A stretch of DNA of 64,000 bases, from NCBI GenBank assembly GCA_964012715.1, contig CAXGUG010000001.1, forward strand, positions 95,250-159,249, written 5' to 3'. The position numbers and the translations under genes are program-made. Origin of the DNA: UBA1479 sp964012715 (lineage in GTDB: Bacteria > Pseudomonadota > Alphaproteobacteria > Rhodospirillales > Casp-alpha2). Shown piece after piece: positions 24,204 through 32,922 of the stretch; the stretch's first letter is position 1, and every line of letters begins with the position of its first letter. A model generated the notes under the pieces. That model worked only from the letters and a program-made list of their open reading frames with translations, made no database searches and was not told the DNA's origin.

Positions 24204-24971
24204 TTGCCCCCCCTTACCAACCAACGGCTCCGCACGATCGAGAACGATGCCATGGCTGCGGACGAGCCCCTTTCGGCCCTGTTTCTGTCGGAAAGCATGT
24301 CGGACCTTAACGAGGGCGCGACCTTCCTCGACCGTCTGAGCATGGAGGAAGTGACCTTCATCCGCTCGCGCGGCACGACCATCAAGGCCAAGCGCGGCGA
24401 AGGCATCTTCCACCAGGGGGATTCCCACGAAGGCATCTTCCTGATCGAAAGCGGGCGCGTGCGTACCTTCTGCACGGGACCGTCGGGGCGCGAGCTGACC
24501 TTGGCTTATTGGACGCCCGGCCATTTCATCGGCGGGCCCGAAGTCTTCGGCGGCGTTCACCTGTGGTCCGGCGAAGCCATGGAGGATTCCCGCGTCATGG
24601 CGCTGACGGGAACGGTGGTTCGCGACCTGATCGAACGCATGCCGACCTTCGCGCTTTGTCTGATCGACGGCTTGGTCGCCAAAGGGAAATGCTATTCGCA
24701 GCTGGTGCAAATGCTGGGGACGCGCTCGGTCTCGCAGCGCCTGGCCCAGTTGCTGAAGATCCTGGGTCAGGTCCATGGCCGCGAAGAAGACGGCGGCGTA
24801 TTGATCGACCGCCGCGTAACCCATGACCAGTTGGCGGACATCGTCGGCTCGACCCGGCAGTGGGTCACGACCACCCTGGACCGCTGGCAGAAAGACGAAA
24901 TCATCGTCATACGGGGGCGGATGATCGTGATCCTGGAATCCGACACCTTGGAAGATTTGGCCGAGTCCTGA
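24204..24971 (+). CDS. Crp/Fnr-family regulator
   Basis: A 255-residue regulator with a cyclic-nucleotide-like domain (about residues 45-150, GEGIFHQGDSHEGIFLIESGRVR) and a C-terminal winged helix (about 165-245, THDQLADIVGSTRQWVTTTLDRW). There is no N-terminal cysteine cluster, so it is not an oxygen-sensing FNR. The start is a TTG with GGAGCG upstream; an ATG around 24252 is possible. It ends the copper/cytochrome run and may control it or the divergent metabolic state. Confidence 0.85.
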   Translation: MPPLTNQRLRTIENDAMAADEPLSALFLSESMSDLNEGATFLDRLSMEEVTFIRSRGTTIKAKRGEGIFHQGDSHEGIFLIESGRVRTFCTGPSGRELTLAYWTPGHFIGGPEVFGGVHLWSGEAMEDSRVMALTGTVVRDLIERMPTFALCLIDGLVAKGKCYSQLVQMLGTRSVSQRLAQLLKILGQVHGREEDGGVLIDRRVTHDQLADIVGSTRQWVTTTLDRWQKDEIIVIRGRMIVILESDTLEDLAES

Positions 24972-25042
24972 TCCGCAACCGCCGCGCCCCGGACCGCACC
25001 GCATAGCGGAACGGTTTGAATTCCTTGAATTTTCTTGCTTCC

Positions 25043-25061
25043 CCCGCTCGCCGATAGCGGG
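25043..25061. promoter_or_regulatory. Inverted repeat before the enolase-superfamily gene
   Basis: CCCGCT-CGCCGAT-AGCGGG is a perfect 6-bp dyad about 85 bases upstream of the ATG at 25146. It could be an operator or an early hairpin in the leader. Confidence 0.3.
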
Positions 25062-25145
25062 CTAGAAAGATTGCATCCCGCGCAAAGCGGCAATGGCGAC
25101 ACCGATCAACCGGGGCGCCGCAATCAAGAATTCGAGGAGCATCAC

Positions 25146-26285
25146 ATGAAGATCACCCGCATTCAGGCTGTCCCGCTGTCCTTTCGCGTGCCCGAGGGCC
25201 AGAACGTTACGTTGGGCATCGGCCGCGCCGTCAAACGCGATGCCGTGCTGGTCCGCGTCGAAACCGACGAAGGCATCGTCGGCTGGGGCGAAGCCCACCA
25301 TGGCCGTGCGCCGGGGGCCGTCGCCCGCCTGATCGACAGCACCATCGCCGAATTGGCAACCGGCATGGACGCCTTGGACACGGTCGGCGTGGGCCAGAAA
25401 ATCTACCGCATGCAGTTGGCCAGCCACGGCATGGGCTATGGCGCGGTGATGGCGCTAAGCGGCCTGGACATGGCGCTGTGGGACATTCGCGGAAAAGCCC
25501 TGAACATGCCGCTTTATCGGTTGTTGGGCGGCGGGCCGCGCGCGGCCAAGGCCTATGCCGGGGGAATTTCCCTGGGCTATCAGGATCCGTCGGCGCTGGC
25601 CGAGGAAGCCCAGAGCTACGTCGATGAAGGCTATCGCGCGGTCAAGCTGCGGGTCGGCGACACGCCCGCCAACGACATCGCCCGCGTCCGCGCCGTGCGG
25701 GCGAAGCTGGGCGACGCGATCGAGATCATGGTCGATGCCAATACCGGCTATACCCTGGATGACGCCCGCCGCGTCATGCCTGCGTTCGAGGAATGCGGCG
25801 TGGGTTGGTTGGAAGAACCCTTCCCCGCCCATGACTATCGCGATTACAAAACCGCCGCCGGGTTCGCCCGCGTTCCGCTGGCCGCCGGGGAAAACCACTT
25901 CACCCGGTTCGAGTTCACCCGCCTGATCGAAGACAACGCCGTGCGCTTCGCCCAACCGGACGTATCAAAGACTGGCGGCGTGACCGAAATCATGCGCATC
26001 GCCGCGATGTGTTCCGCCTGGAAGATCAGCGTCAACCCGCACACCCTGTTGACCGGCCTGAACATGGCGGCCTGCATCCATGTGCTGGCGGCGGTCGACA
26101 ACCCCGGATACTTCGAAGGCGACGTTGCCCAGCACAACCCGTTCCGCGACCACCTGGGCGGCAAGCCATATGAATTGAACGCCGACGGCCGTGTCGCGCC
26201 GTTGGAAGGCCCCGGCATCGGGATCGATGTGGACGAAAAATTCATCGCCGCCCATCCGTTGATCGACGGGCCCTGCTACGTCTAA
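25146..26285 (+). CDS. Mandelate racemase/muconate lactonising enzyme family protein
   Basis: A 379-residue enolase-superfamily enzyme: capping domain (1-125) and barrel. Lys167 in VKLRVG is the first base position (K-x-R rather than K-x-K). Metal ligands Asp197 (DANTGY), Glu223 (WLEEPFP) and Glu249 (GEN) follow. Asp272 (PDVSKTGG) and His299 (NPHT) form the opposite dyad. Such enzymes dehydrate sugar acids, racemise 2-hydroxy acids or cycloisomerise. It faces the Ldh2-type gene convergently and is next to 2-hydroxyacid enzymes. GAGGAGC precedes the ATG. An aldarate or tartrate-type dehydratase is a guess. Confidence 0.85.
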   Translation: MKITRIQAVPLSFRVPEGQNVTLGIGRAVKRDAVLVRVETDEGIVGWGEAHHGRAPGAVARLIDSTIAELATGMDALDTVGVGQKIYRMQLASHGMGYGAVMALSGLDMALWDIRGKALNMPLYRLLGGGPRAAKAYAGGISLGYQDPSALAEEAQSYVDEGYRAVKLRVGDTPANDIARVRAVRAKLGDAIEIMVDANTGYTLDDARRVMPAFEECGVGWLEEPFPAHDYRDYKTAAGFARVPLAAGENHFTRFEFTRLIEDNAVRFAQPDVSKTGGVTEIMRIAAMCSAWKISVNPHTLLTGLNMAACIHVLAAVDNPGYFEGDVAQHNPFRDHLGGKPYELNADGRVAPLEGPGIGIDVDEKFIAAHPLIDGPCYV

Positions 26286-26317
26286 CCGGACACTTTCGCC
26301 CGTTCGGCCCCCTCGGT

Positions 26318-26338
26318 CGGTCGCCCGTCAGGCGACCG
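26318..26338. terminator. Hairpin between the convergent genes at 26.3 kb
   Basis: CGGTCGCC-CGTCA-GGCGACCG forms an 8-bp stem that includes the last codons of the Ldh2-type gene. No U-tract is visible on either strand, so termination would be weak. Confidence 0.3.
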
Positions 26339-27422
26339 GCTGCGGCGGGGTAATGCCCAAATCCTGCCCCGCGCCGGAAATCGCGGCCCAGGCATCGGCG
26401 GACAGGGGAATGCCGTTCGCGGTGCGCTGCGCGCGCATGCGGGATTCCGGCTCGCCGGGCACCAGGACCTCGCCGCCCTCGACGGTCGGCTTGGCGCTTT
26501 TGACGTAGTCGACATAACGGCGCAGTTCCTGGGCATAGTCGTCTTCCGCGCCAAAGCGGTCGCGGCACATGTAGATCGACAGCATGCCGTTATAAATCCG
26601 ATCATACCCCGGCCCGGTCGCACCCGACCCGGTCAAGGCGCCGGCCAGCAATTCGCACATCATCGCCAGGCCCGAGCCCTTATGCCCGCCCATGGTCACC
26701 AGGGCACCTTCGCCGTTGCGCGAATTGGGCTGCGCCGTCGGATCGATTTTTCCGTACAGCAGGGAGGGGTCGTTGCTCATCTTGCCGTCGGGGCCGACGA
26801 GGCTTCCTTCCGGCAGAGGCTTGCCGCCCTTGGAGGCGACCAGGACCTTGCCTTCGGCGACAAGAGAGGTCGCGAAATCGAGAATAACCGGAGCCCCACC
26901 CGCGCCCGGCACGCCGATCGCTACCGGCGCGGTCGAGAACCGTCGCTCGGACCCGCCGAAGGGCGCGACCAGGACACTGCCCGCGACGTTGACGAAATGG
27001 ACGGAGACGATATTTTCCGCCGCCGCGCGCTCGGCGAAGGCACCGATGCGGCCCAAGTGCCCGGCATGGCGCAGGGCCACGACCGATACGCCCAATTCCT
27101 TCGCCCGGTCCATCCCACGGCAGACGGCTTGCGGGCCGACGGTCTGACCAAAGCCGAAGCCTCCGTCCAGGATCATCAGCGCCCCAGCGTCTGTCACGAC
27201 CTCGACCTCGCGGTCGGCGAACAGGTTTCCGGCCTTCAGCCAGCCCAGATAACGGGGGGTGCGGATCACGCCGTGGCTGTCATGGCCGGACAGGTTCGCC
27301 TCGACCAGATTTTCCGCGATGCGCCGGCCCTCGGCCTGCGAGCATCCTGCTGCGTGAAAGGTATCGGCCAGGAAGTTCGTCAGGTCTGCGGCGTCGATGA
27401 CGGCCGGGGCGGGCGTGGTCAC
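26328..27422 (-). CDS. Ldh2-family (malate/L-lactate/sulfolactate) NAD(P) dehydrogenase, ComC-like
   Basis: A 364-residue enzyme of the malate/L-lactate/ureidoglycolate/sulfolactate dehydrogenase family. Conserved ANLSGHDSHGVIRTPRYLGWL contains the catalytic His near residue 50, and GHLGRIGAFAERAA and GGHKGSGLAMM are typical. The GTG start overlaps the stop of the upstream dehydrogenase gene (GTGA). ComC of this family oxidises (R)-sulfolactate, others act on malate or ureidoglycolate. Pairing with a D-2-hydroxyacid dehydrogenase suggests stereo-inversion of a 2-hydroxy acid through its 2-oxo acid. Confidence 0.85.
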   Translation of the reverse strand: MTTPAPAVIDAADLTNFLADTFHAAGCSQAEGRRIAENLVEANLSGHDSHGVIRTPRYLGWLKAGNLFADREVEVVTDAGALMILDGGFGFGQTVGPQAVCRGMDRAKELGVSVVALRHAGHLGRIGAFAERAAAENIVSVHFVNVAGSVLVAPFGGSERRFSTAPVAIGVPGAGGAPVILDFATSLVAEGKVLVASKGGKPLPEGSLVGPDGKMSNDPSLLYGKIDPTAQPNSRNGEGALVTMGGHKGSGLAMMCELLAGALTGSGATGPGYDRIYNGMLSIYMCRDRFGAEDDYAQELRRYVDYVKSAKPTVEGGEVLVPGEPESRMRAQRTANGIPLSADAWAAISGAGQDLGITPPQPVA

Positions 27423-28381
27423 AAGATTTCTCCGTTAACGACATAGGATGGGTCGAGGGTGCCGTCCAAGGCGGCGAACACGTTGCGTACCGCCGTTTCC
27501 GACACCCGCCGCCCGGTTTCGACCGTCAGGGCCGAGTTGTGCGGCGTGAACAGAACGTTGTCCAAGGTCAGCAAGGGGCAATCCGGCTTGGGCGGCTCGT
27601 CCTTGGTGACGTCCAACCCGGCCCCGGCCAAATGACCCGAGGTCAGGGCGGTATAAAGCGCATCTTCGTCGATCAACGAACCGCGCGCGGTGTTGATGAC
27701 ATAAGATCCCAGCTTCATCGCCGCGAACTCCGCCGCACCCAGGATCGCCGCCTTATCGGCCCGCGCCGGCAGGTGCAGGCTGACGAAGTCCGCCCGATCC
27801 AGGGCATCGTGGAAATCGGCGACGTATTCGTAGCCCAGGCGTTCGGCCTCGCGCTTCGTATTCTCACGCCCGGCGGCGATGATGTTCATGCCGAACGCGG
27901 CGCAGCGGCGCGCCGTCTCGCCGCCGATCCCGCCCAGGCCGACGATCAACACCGTCTTGTCCAGAATTTCATGACCCAGAAGCTTGAACCGCTCGCCATA
28001 GCGTTCGGTTCGGGTGTAGCGGTCCATCAGGGCGATGGTGCGGCTGACCCCAAGCATCAGCATCACGGAGTGCTCCGCCACCGACGCCGCCAGGGCATCG
28101 CCGACCAGCGTCAGCGGAATACCCCGCTGCGTCAACGTCGCGACATCGATGTGGTCATACCCCACACCCATGCGCGACACGACTTTCAGATTGGGGGCCT
28201 GTGCGATCAAATCCCCGGTCAACGGGGTCAGGCGCAGCAAGACGGCATCGGCCTCGGCCACGGCGGCGGCGAAAACCTCCGCCGTGGGTTTTTCCTCGAC
28301 CCGTACGTCGAGGTCCGGGCGCTCGGCCAGGACCTCGAACCCACGCGGATGCATGGGGCCTTCGACGAATACCTTGGTCAC
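27419..28381 (-). CDS. D-2-hydroxyacid dehydrogenase (SerA/SlcC-like)
   Basis: A 320-residue NAD-dependent dehydrogenase. Rossmann motif GLGGIG is at 148-153; catalytic Arg233 (NTARGS), Glu262 (DEPPKP) and His281 (TPHNSA) are all present. The start is a GTG. It overlaps the Ldh2-type gene and lies 12 bases after a small membrane-protein gene downstream of a TRAP permease, so all are probably one operon. The TRAP importer may bring in the hydroxy acid it oxidises. SlcC, a (S)-sulfolactate dehydrogenase, belongs to this family, but residues alone do not fix the substrate. Confidence 0.87.
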   Translation of the reverse strand: MTKVFVEGPMHPRGFEVLAERPDLDVRVEEKPTAEVFAAAVAEADAVLLRLTPLTGDLIAQAPNLKVVSRMGVGYDHIDVATLTQRGIPLTLVGDALAASVAEHSVMLMLGVSRTIALMDRYTRTERYGERFKLLGHEILDKTVLIVGLGGIGGETARRCAAFGMNIIAAGRENTKREAERLGYEYVADFHDALDRADFVSLHLPARADKAAILGAAEFAAMKLGSYVINTARGSLIDEDALYTALTSGHLAGAGLDVTKDEPPKPDCPLLTLDNVLFTPHNSALTVETGRRVSETAVRNVFAALDGTLDPSYVVNGEIL

Positions 28382-28393
28382 GTCGATTGGCCG

Positions 28394-28624
28394 TCAGGCA
28401 ACGTCGTCGGGATCAAGCGGATCCCGCGTGACTTCCTCGCCCGGACGATACAGGAACAGCACCGCCGCAACGGCGAAGACCGCCACGCCCATCACCGCAA
28501 ACTGGAACGGCACGAAATCACGCACGTGTTCCTGCCGCATGCCGAGCAAAGCCATCACGGCCACGATCAACGCGAACAGAACCCAGTACACGGGACGCCC
28601 GATAAACAGTTTCGACTTTTTCAT
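28394..28624 (-). CDS. Small two-helix membrane protein of the TRAP operon
   Basis: A 76-residue protein with two hydrophobic segments (about 13-31 and 41-60) and an acidic tail. Its ATG overlaps the stop of the TRAP permease gene (TGATG), so it is translationally coupled. Small proteins in this position accompany several TAXI-TRAP transporters; function unknown. Confidence 0.75.
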   Translation of the reverse strand: MKKSKLFIGRPVYWVLFALIVAVMALLGMRQEHVRDFVPFQFAVMGVAVFAVAAVLFLYRPGEEVTRDPLDPDDVA

Positions 28625-30621
28625 CACGCGGCCTCCGGAACCATGCGTTTACGCGCTGTCGCCAGCAGAACAATCCCCACACCACCGACCAGCGGCAGCA
28701 CGAAACCGGGAATGCCGGGAACGACTTCATCCAACGGCGGGAACAGAGCCAGCACCGAAAGGACCAGGAAGATCAGACGCATCAAGACGCTGATCGGCCC
28801 CTTCAACCAACCTTCCAACACCACGGAGAAGCCCCACATGCTGATAAAGGCCAGAATGGCGGACAGGCAGGTCAGCCAGATCGGACCTTCGAACAAGAGC
28901 GAGGGGTTGTAGACGAAGGCGAACGGAACGAGATACTTCGCGATCCCGATCCGCGCCGATTCCACGGCGGTCGCCATTGGCTTCGATCCCGCGATCGCCG
29001 CCCCTGCGAATGCCGCCAGGGCGACCGGCGGGGTGATGGTCGACACGACACCATAGTAGAAGGCGAACATGTGAGCCGCCATCGGCTCGACCTTCAGATG
29101 CACCAAGGACGGAACGATCAGCGCCGCCACGGTGATGTAGACCGCGGTCGTGGTCATGCCCATGCCCAGGATGATCGCGGCGATACCGGTCAGGGTCAGC
29201 AGGATCAGCAGGTTGCCGTCGGCGATGTTGATGACCTGGTTGGTGAACTTCAGGCCCAGGCCGGACACGAAGATCGACCCGATGATGATACCGGCGCAAC
29301 CGCAGGCAACCGTCACCGGCATGGCCGAACGCACACCCGATTCCAGCGCCGCCAACAAGTCGACGGGGCTCATCCGGGTCAGCGGGTCACGGAAGCTGAG
29401 CGCGATCAAGGTCACGATGGCCCAGAACGCCGACATCATCGGCGAATAGCCATAAGCCAGCAGCCCGACCAGCACGGCCAGGGTCAGCAACTGATGCCAA
29501 CCATGCTTCAGAACGGCCATGGCCCGCGGCAGGGTGTGCTTGTCCAGGCGCTTGATGCCGTCCTTATCGGCTTCGATATCGACCATGAAATAGATGGTCG
29601 CGAAATACAGCAGCGTCGGGATGATCGCGGCGGTGATCACCGCGAAGTAGCTGACATGCATGAATTCGGCGATCAGGAACGCGGCTGCGCCCATGATCGG
29701 CGGCGTGATCTGGCCACCAGACGAGGCGCAGGCCTCGACCGCCGCCGCGAATTTCGGCTTGTAGCCTAGCTTGCGCATCAGCGGGATGGTGAACGAGCCG
29801 GTCGTCACGACGTTGGCCACGGCCGAACCGGACACGGTGCCCAGGAAGGCGGAGGCCACGACCGAAGCCTTGGCCGGGCCGCCCCGGCGATGGCCGGTCA
29901 ACGCGATGGCCAGGTCGATGAACATCTTGCCCGCACCGGTGCGGATCAGGATCGAGCCGAAAATGATGAACAGAACGATGAAGGTCGCGGCCACCGAAAT
30001 CGGGATGCCGAACACACCTTCGGACCGCAGGAACACGACGTCGATGTACTTGGTGAACGACGTCGGCGGCCCATAAAGGAATCCGAAGAAGTGGTGCGCG
30101 TAAAGCGAATGCACCACGAAGAAGGCCGTCACGATGACCATCGGCAGGCCGACGGCGCGCCGCGTGGTTTCCATGACCAACAGGATCAACAGCGATCCCA
30201 TCCACAGATCGGACTCGATCAGTTCGCCTTCACGCTGAGAGAAGGCGTCCAAATCCCAAAGAGTATAAACCTGGACGGCGACAATCGCGCCGATCAACAG
30301 AAGGTCCACCCCGAACATGCCCCATTGCTTGGGGTTCTCCGGATGGTTCTTCCAACTGTCGCGCCCCAGCGGGTACAGCATGATGGCGAGCACCATCATC
30401 CCCGTCAGGTGGGTGGAACGGAACGCCCGCGATTGCGGCGTGCCGAACACGGCGACGTACAAATGGAACAGGGCCAATGAGATGGAAATGATCGCCACCA
30501 CGATGGCGATCCATTTCACCACGTCATAGCCGCGGCGCATTAGCGCATGTTCAAGAACGGAATATTCCCGCACTTCATCGTAGTGCAGGGACTCAGCGGG
30601 ATTTGTGCGTGTGTCGGTCAT
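28624..30621 (-). CDS. TRAP transporter fused small/large permease (TAXI type)
   Basis: A 665-residue membrane protein combining the DctQ-like (about 1-190) and DctM-like (about 190-640) parts, the usual form in TAXI-TRAP systems. ASSGGQITPPIMGAAAFL and GTVSGSAVANVVTTGSFTIPLM are characteristic of the large subunit. I start at the ATG at 30621; a longer in-frame extension into the intergenic region is not conserved-looking. It is driven by the sodium or proton gradient. The binding protein is encoded just upstream (30771-31736). Confidence 0.9.
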   Translation of the reverse strand: MTDTRTNPAESLHYDEVREYSVLEHALMRRGYDVVKWIAIVVAIISISLALFHLYVAVFGTPQSRAFRSTHLTGMMVLAIMLYPLGRDSWKNHPENPKQWGMFGVDLLLIGAIVAVQVYTLWDLDAFSQREGELIESDLWMGSLLILLVMETTRRAVGLPMVIVTAFFVVHSLYAHHFFGFLYGPPTSFTKYIDVVFLRSEGVFGIPISVAATFIVLFIIFGSILIRTGAGKMFIDLAIALTGHRRGGPAKASVVASAFLGTVSGSAVANVVTTGSFTIPLMRKLGYKPKFAAAVEACASSGGQITPPIMGAAAFLIAEFMHVSYFAVITAAIIPTLLYFATIYFMVDIEADKDGIKRLDKHTLPRAMAVLKHGWHQLLTLAVLVGLLAYGYSPMMSAFWAIVTLIALSFRDPLTRMSPVDLLAALESGVRSAMPVTVACGCAGIIIGSIFVSGLGLKFTNQVINIADGNLLILLTLTGIAAIILGMGMTTTAVYITVAALIVPSLVHLKVEPMAAHMFAFYYGVVSTITPPVALAAFAGAAIAGSKPMATAVESARIGIAKYLVPFAFVYNPSLLFEGPIWLTCLSAILAFISMWGFSVVLEGWLKGPISVLMRLIFLVLSVLALFPPLDEVVPGIPGFVLPLVGGVGIVLLATARKRMVPEAA

Positions 30622-30763
30622 ATCGGTGCGGATTTCAACCTGTGCCGTTGTGGTCAGGGATCCGGAACGCACGACAAGGCCCCAAGATGGGCGGACCAAA
30701 ACCAGAGCGAGAACCGGCGCGACGAACGAATCCGCCGCGCCGGAGAGATCCCGTTACCTTGAA

Positions 30764-30782
30764 AAGGCCTTTAGTTGGCCTT
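30764..30782 (-). terminator. Small hairpin at the end of the TAXI binding-protein gene
   Basis: AAGGCC-AACTAAA-GGCCTT followed by TT overlaps the stop codon. It could lower read-through into the permease gene, giving more binding protein than permease. Confidence 0.35.
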
Positions 30783-31736
30783 AACGCCTTGTTCGTCGTA
30801 GTACTTCTTGGCGCCCGGGTGAACCGGCAGCGCCGCCCCGACGAGGGCGTTTTCAAGCTTCACAGAGTTCCAGACGCCCTTGACCTGAGCCAGGTCGGCG
30901 TGGTGGTCCCACAAAGCTTTGGTGATCTTGTAGGCGGTGTCGTCGGACACGTCCTTGTTGATCACCATAATGGTCACCGCGCCCAGGATCGGCACCGGCT
31001 TGTCGATGCTCTTGTAGTCGTCCTTGGTCATGGTGATTTTGATGTAGCCGGGGTTTTCCGACAGGATGCCGCTGAGGATCTTTTCATCAACCGGCAGGAA
31101 ACGGATGCCCGGGTTGAATTCCAGATCCAGGAACGTCGCCTGCGGAACGCTGGTCACGGCCGTGTAGGCATCGATGTGACCGTCTTTCATCAGGGAGACG
31201 GAGTCGGAATAACCGACGTGGTGAACCGTGCCGCCATTTTTCTTAACGTCTTCAACGGTGAAGCCGTATTTTTCGAAAAGCATCTTAGCGGCGGCATAGC
31301 CGGTCCACTTCAGCTTACCGGGGCTGAGGTTCTTATCTTTCAGGTCCGCGTAGGACATGATGTTCGACTTGGCCGGAACAGCCGTCTGCAGGCCGGCCGG
31401 ATACAGCGTGGCCAAGTGACGGACATTGGTGTTCGGCTTTTTGAAAACAGGCGGGTTGCCCTTGTAGCCGTCAAACGCGGTGTGACCATAGGTCCAACCG
31501 ATTTCGGCTTCTTTCTTGTTGACGTCCAGCAGGTTGCCGACGCCGCCGCCCGGGCCGTTGGAAACGGACAGACCGCCGATCTTGTTGAAGATCTCGGCCA
31601 TCTTGGCGCCCAGGGGATACCAACTGCCGCCGGACGGACCGGAGGCGATGCGGACGAATTCATCGGCCTTGGCTGCGACTTGGCCTGCGAGGACCAACGG
31701 CGCTGCCAGCAGCAGAGCCTTAACGATGTTCTTCAT
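30771..31736 (-). CDS. TAXI-family TRAP solute-binding protein
   Basis: A 321-residue exported binding protein; the signal peptide ends about AAKA (residue 24). SGPSGGSWYPLGAKMAEIF is the TAXI family signature. GGAGG stands seven bases before the ATG at 31736, and a sigma-70-like promoter lies about 100 bases upstream. TAXI proteins bind small carboxylates such as glutamate or 2-oxoglutarate. Given the downstream hydroxyacid dehydrogenases, a hydroxy- or keto-acid (possibly sulfonated) is a candidate ligand. Confidence 0.92.
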   Translation of the reverse strand: MKNIVKALLLAAPLVLAGQVAAKADEFVRIASGPSGGSWYPLGAKMAEIFNKIGGLSVSNGPGGGVGNLLDVNKKEAEIGWTYGHTAFDGYKGNPPVFKKPNTNVRHLATLYPAGLQTAVPAKSNIMSYADLKDKNLSPGKLKWTGYAAAKMLFEKYGFTVEDVKKNGGTVHHVGYSDSVSLMKDGHIDAYTAVTSVPQATFLDLEFNPGIRFLPVDEKILSGILSENPGYIKITMTKDDYKSIDKPVPILGAVTIMVINKDVSDDTAYKITKALWDHHADLAQVKGVWNSVKLENALVGAALPVHPGAKKYYDEQGVKAN

Positions 31737-31840
31737 TAGGAATCCTCCCAATTAGATCAATTGACGTCTTCGGCCGGGTGTCTCCAAGGTAACGAGTTTT
31801 TATAAGGCGCAGGACAGCCGAAGAATGCACCGTGGGGGAA

Positions 31841-31869
31841 TTGTTAGTGCCCCGAACTCCATTCGTCAA
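31841..31869 (-). promoter_or_regulatory. Sigma-70-like promoter of the TAXI-TRAP operon
   Basis: TTGACG (31869-31864) and TAACAA (31846-31841) are separated by exactly 17 bases on the minus strand, with a start site near 31834. Confidence 0.45.
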
Positions 31870-31918
31870 ATCAAAGGACACTTTTTGATTTTTTCATTTT
31901 CCGCAGACAGTATGCGGA
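31869..31918. promoter_or_regulatory. Two inverted repeats in the TAXI / CRYL1-like divergent region
   Basis: AATCAAA (31869-31875) pairs with TTTGATT (31884-31890), and TCCGCA (31900-31905) with TGCGGA (31913-31918). The first touches the -35 of the TAXI promoter. They are likely operators coordinating the two divergent units; no regulator gene is adjacent. Confidence 0.4.
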
Positions 31919-31956
31919 TAAGCCATCAAGGCTGAAGACCAACAACGGAGACATCC

Positions 31957-32922
31957 ATGACCACGACGACGCCTACCAACAATCCTGTCATCTCCCTGAT
32001 CGGAGCGGGCACCATCGGCATGGCCTGGGCCGTGGTATTTTCCACGGCGGGCATGCGGGTGCGCCTTTACGACACCCAGCAGGAGGCGCTCGACGCGACC
32101 CTGGGTAAGGCACGGGCGCGAATGGAAGATTTGGCCCGCCACGACCTGATCGGAGAAGGCGGCGTCGATGGCGCGATGGCCCTGATCGAGCCGGTGACCG
32201 ATTTGGAACAGGCCCTGGATGGCGCCTCCCTGGTTCAAGAAAGCGTGCCCGAATTCGTCGACCTGAAACGGGACCTGATGGCCCGCGTCGCCGAGATCGC
32301 CCCCGAAGACTGCGCCATCGCCAGTTCGACCTCGTTCATCGAGCCGTCGCGCATCTTCGACCATGTGAAAGGTCGCGAGCGCTGCATGGTGCTGCACCCC
32401 GGCAACCCGCCGTTCCTGATCCGCGTGGTCGAGGTCGTGCCCGCCCCCTTCACCTCGCCCGAAGCGGTCAAGCTCGGCGCGGGCCTGATGGCGGCGGCCG
32501 GGATGGCGCCGGTCTATGTGAATAAAGAGGTCGAAGGCTTTGTCCTGAACCGTTTGCAGGGTGCGCTGCTGCGCGAGGCCTATTGCCTGGTTCGCGACGG
32601 CGTGACCTCGGTCGAGGATATCGACCGTATCGTCCGCGATGGCCTGGGATTCCGCTGGTCACTGATCGGGCCGTTCGAAAGCGTCGATCTGGGCACGCGC
32701 GGCGGCATCGCCGGCCACGCCGAACGCATGGGCCCGTCGTACGAGCGCCAGGGGGCCGAACGCGGCCAACACGACCCCTGGACCCCGGACCTGGTCGAGA
32801 AAGTGGTGGCCGCGCGGCGCGCGATCCTGCCCTTGGACAAATGGGAAGAACGCGGCTCCTGGCGCGACGAGGGCCTGATGCAGTTGCTCCGCACCAAACG
32901 CGAGATCAATAAGAACACCTAA
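31957..32922 (+). CDS. 3-hydroxyacyl-CoA dehydrogenase-family protein (CRYL1/L-gulonate dehydrogenase-like)
   Basis: A 321-residue NAD-dependent dehydrogenase. The Rossmann motif GAGTIG is near residues 16-21. The catalytic segment LHPGNPPFLIRVVEVVP resembles L-gulonate 3-dehydrogenase and carnitine dehydrogenase more than true 3-hydroxyacyl-CoA enzymes, which have HFFNP. It probably oxidises a free 3-hydroxy acid. It is divergent from the TAXI-TRAP operon and overlaps the convergent CoA-transferase gene by four bases. Confidence 0.85.
   Translation: MTTTTPTNNPVISLIGAGTIGMAWAVVFSTAGMRVRLYDTQQEALDATLGKARARMEDLARHDLIGEGGVDGAMALIEPVTDLEQALDGASLVQESVPEFVDLKRDLMARVAEIAPEDCAIASSTSFIEPSRIFDHVKGRERCMVLHPGNPPFLIRVVEVVPAPFTSPEAVKLGAGLMAAAGMAPVYVNKEVEGFVLNRLQGALLREAYCLVRDGVTSVEDIDRIVRDGLGFRWSLIGPFESVDLGTRGGIAGHAERMGPSYERQGAERGQHDPWTPDLVEKVVAARRAILPLDKWEERGSWRDEGLMQLLRTKREINKNT

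Noticed and set aside
24204..24971. Fnr-type oxygen sensor
   Set aside because: No N-terminal cysteine cluster for a [4Fe-4S] centre; only scattered cysteines are present.
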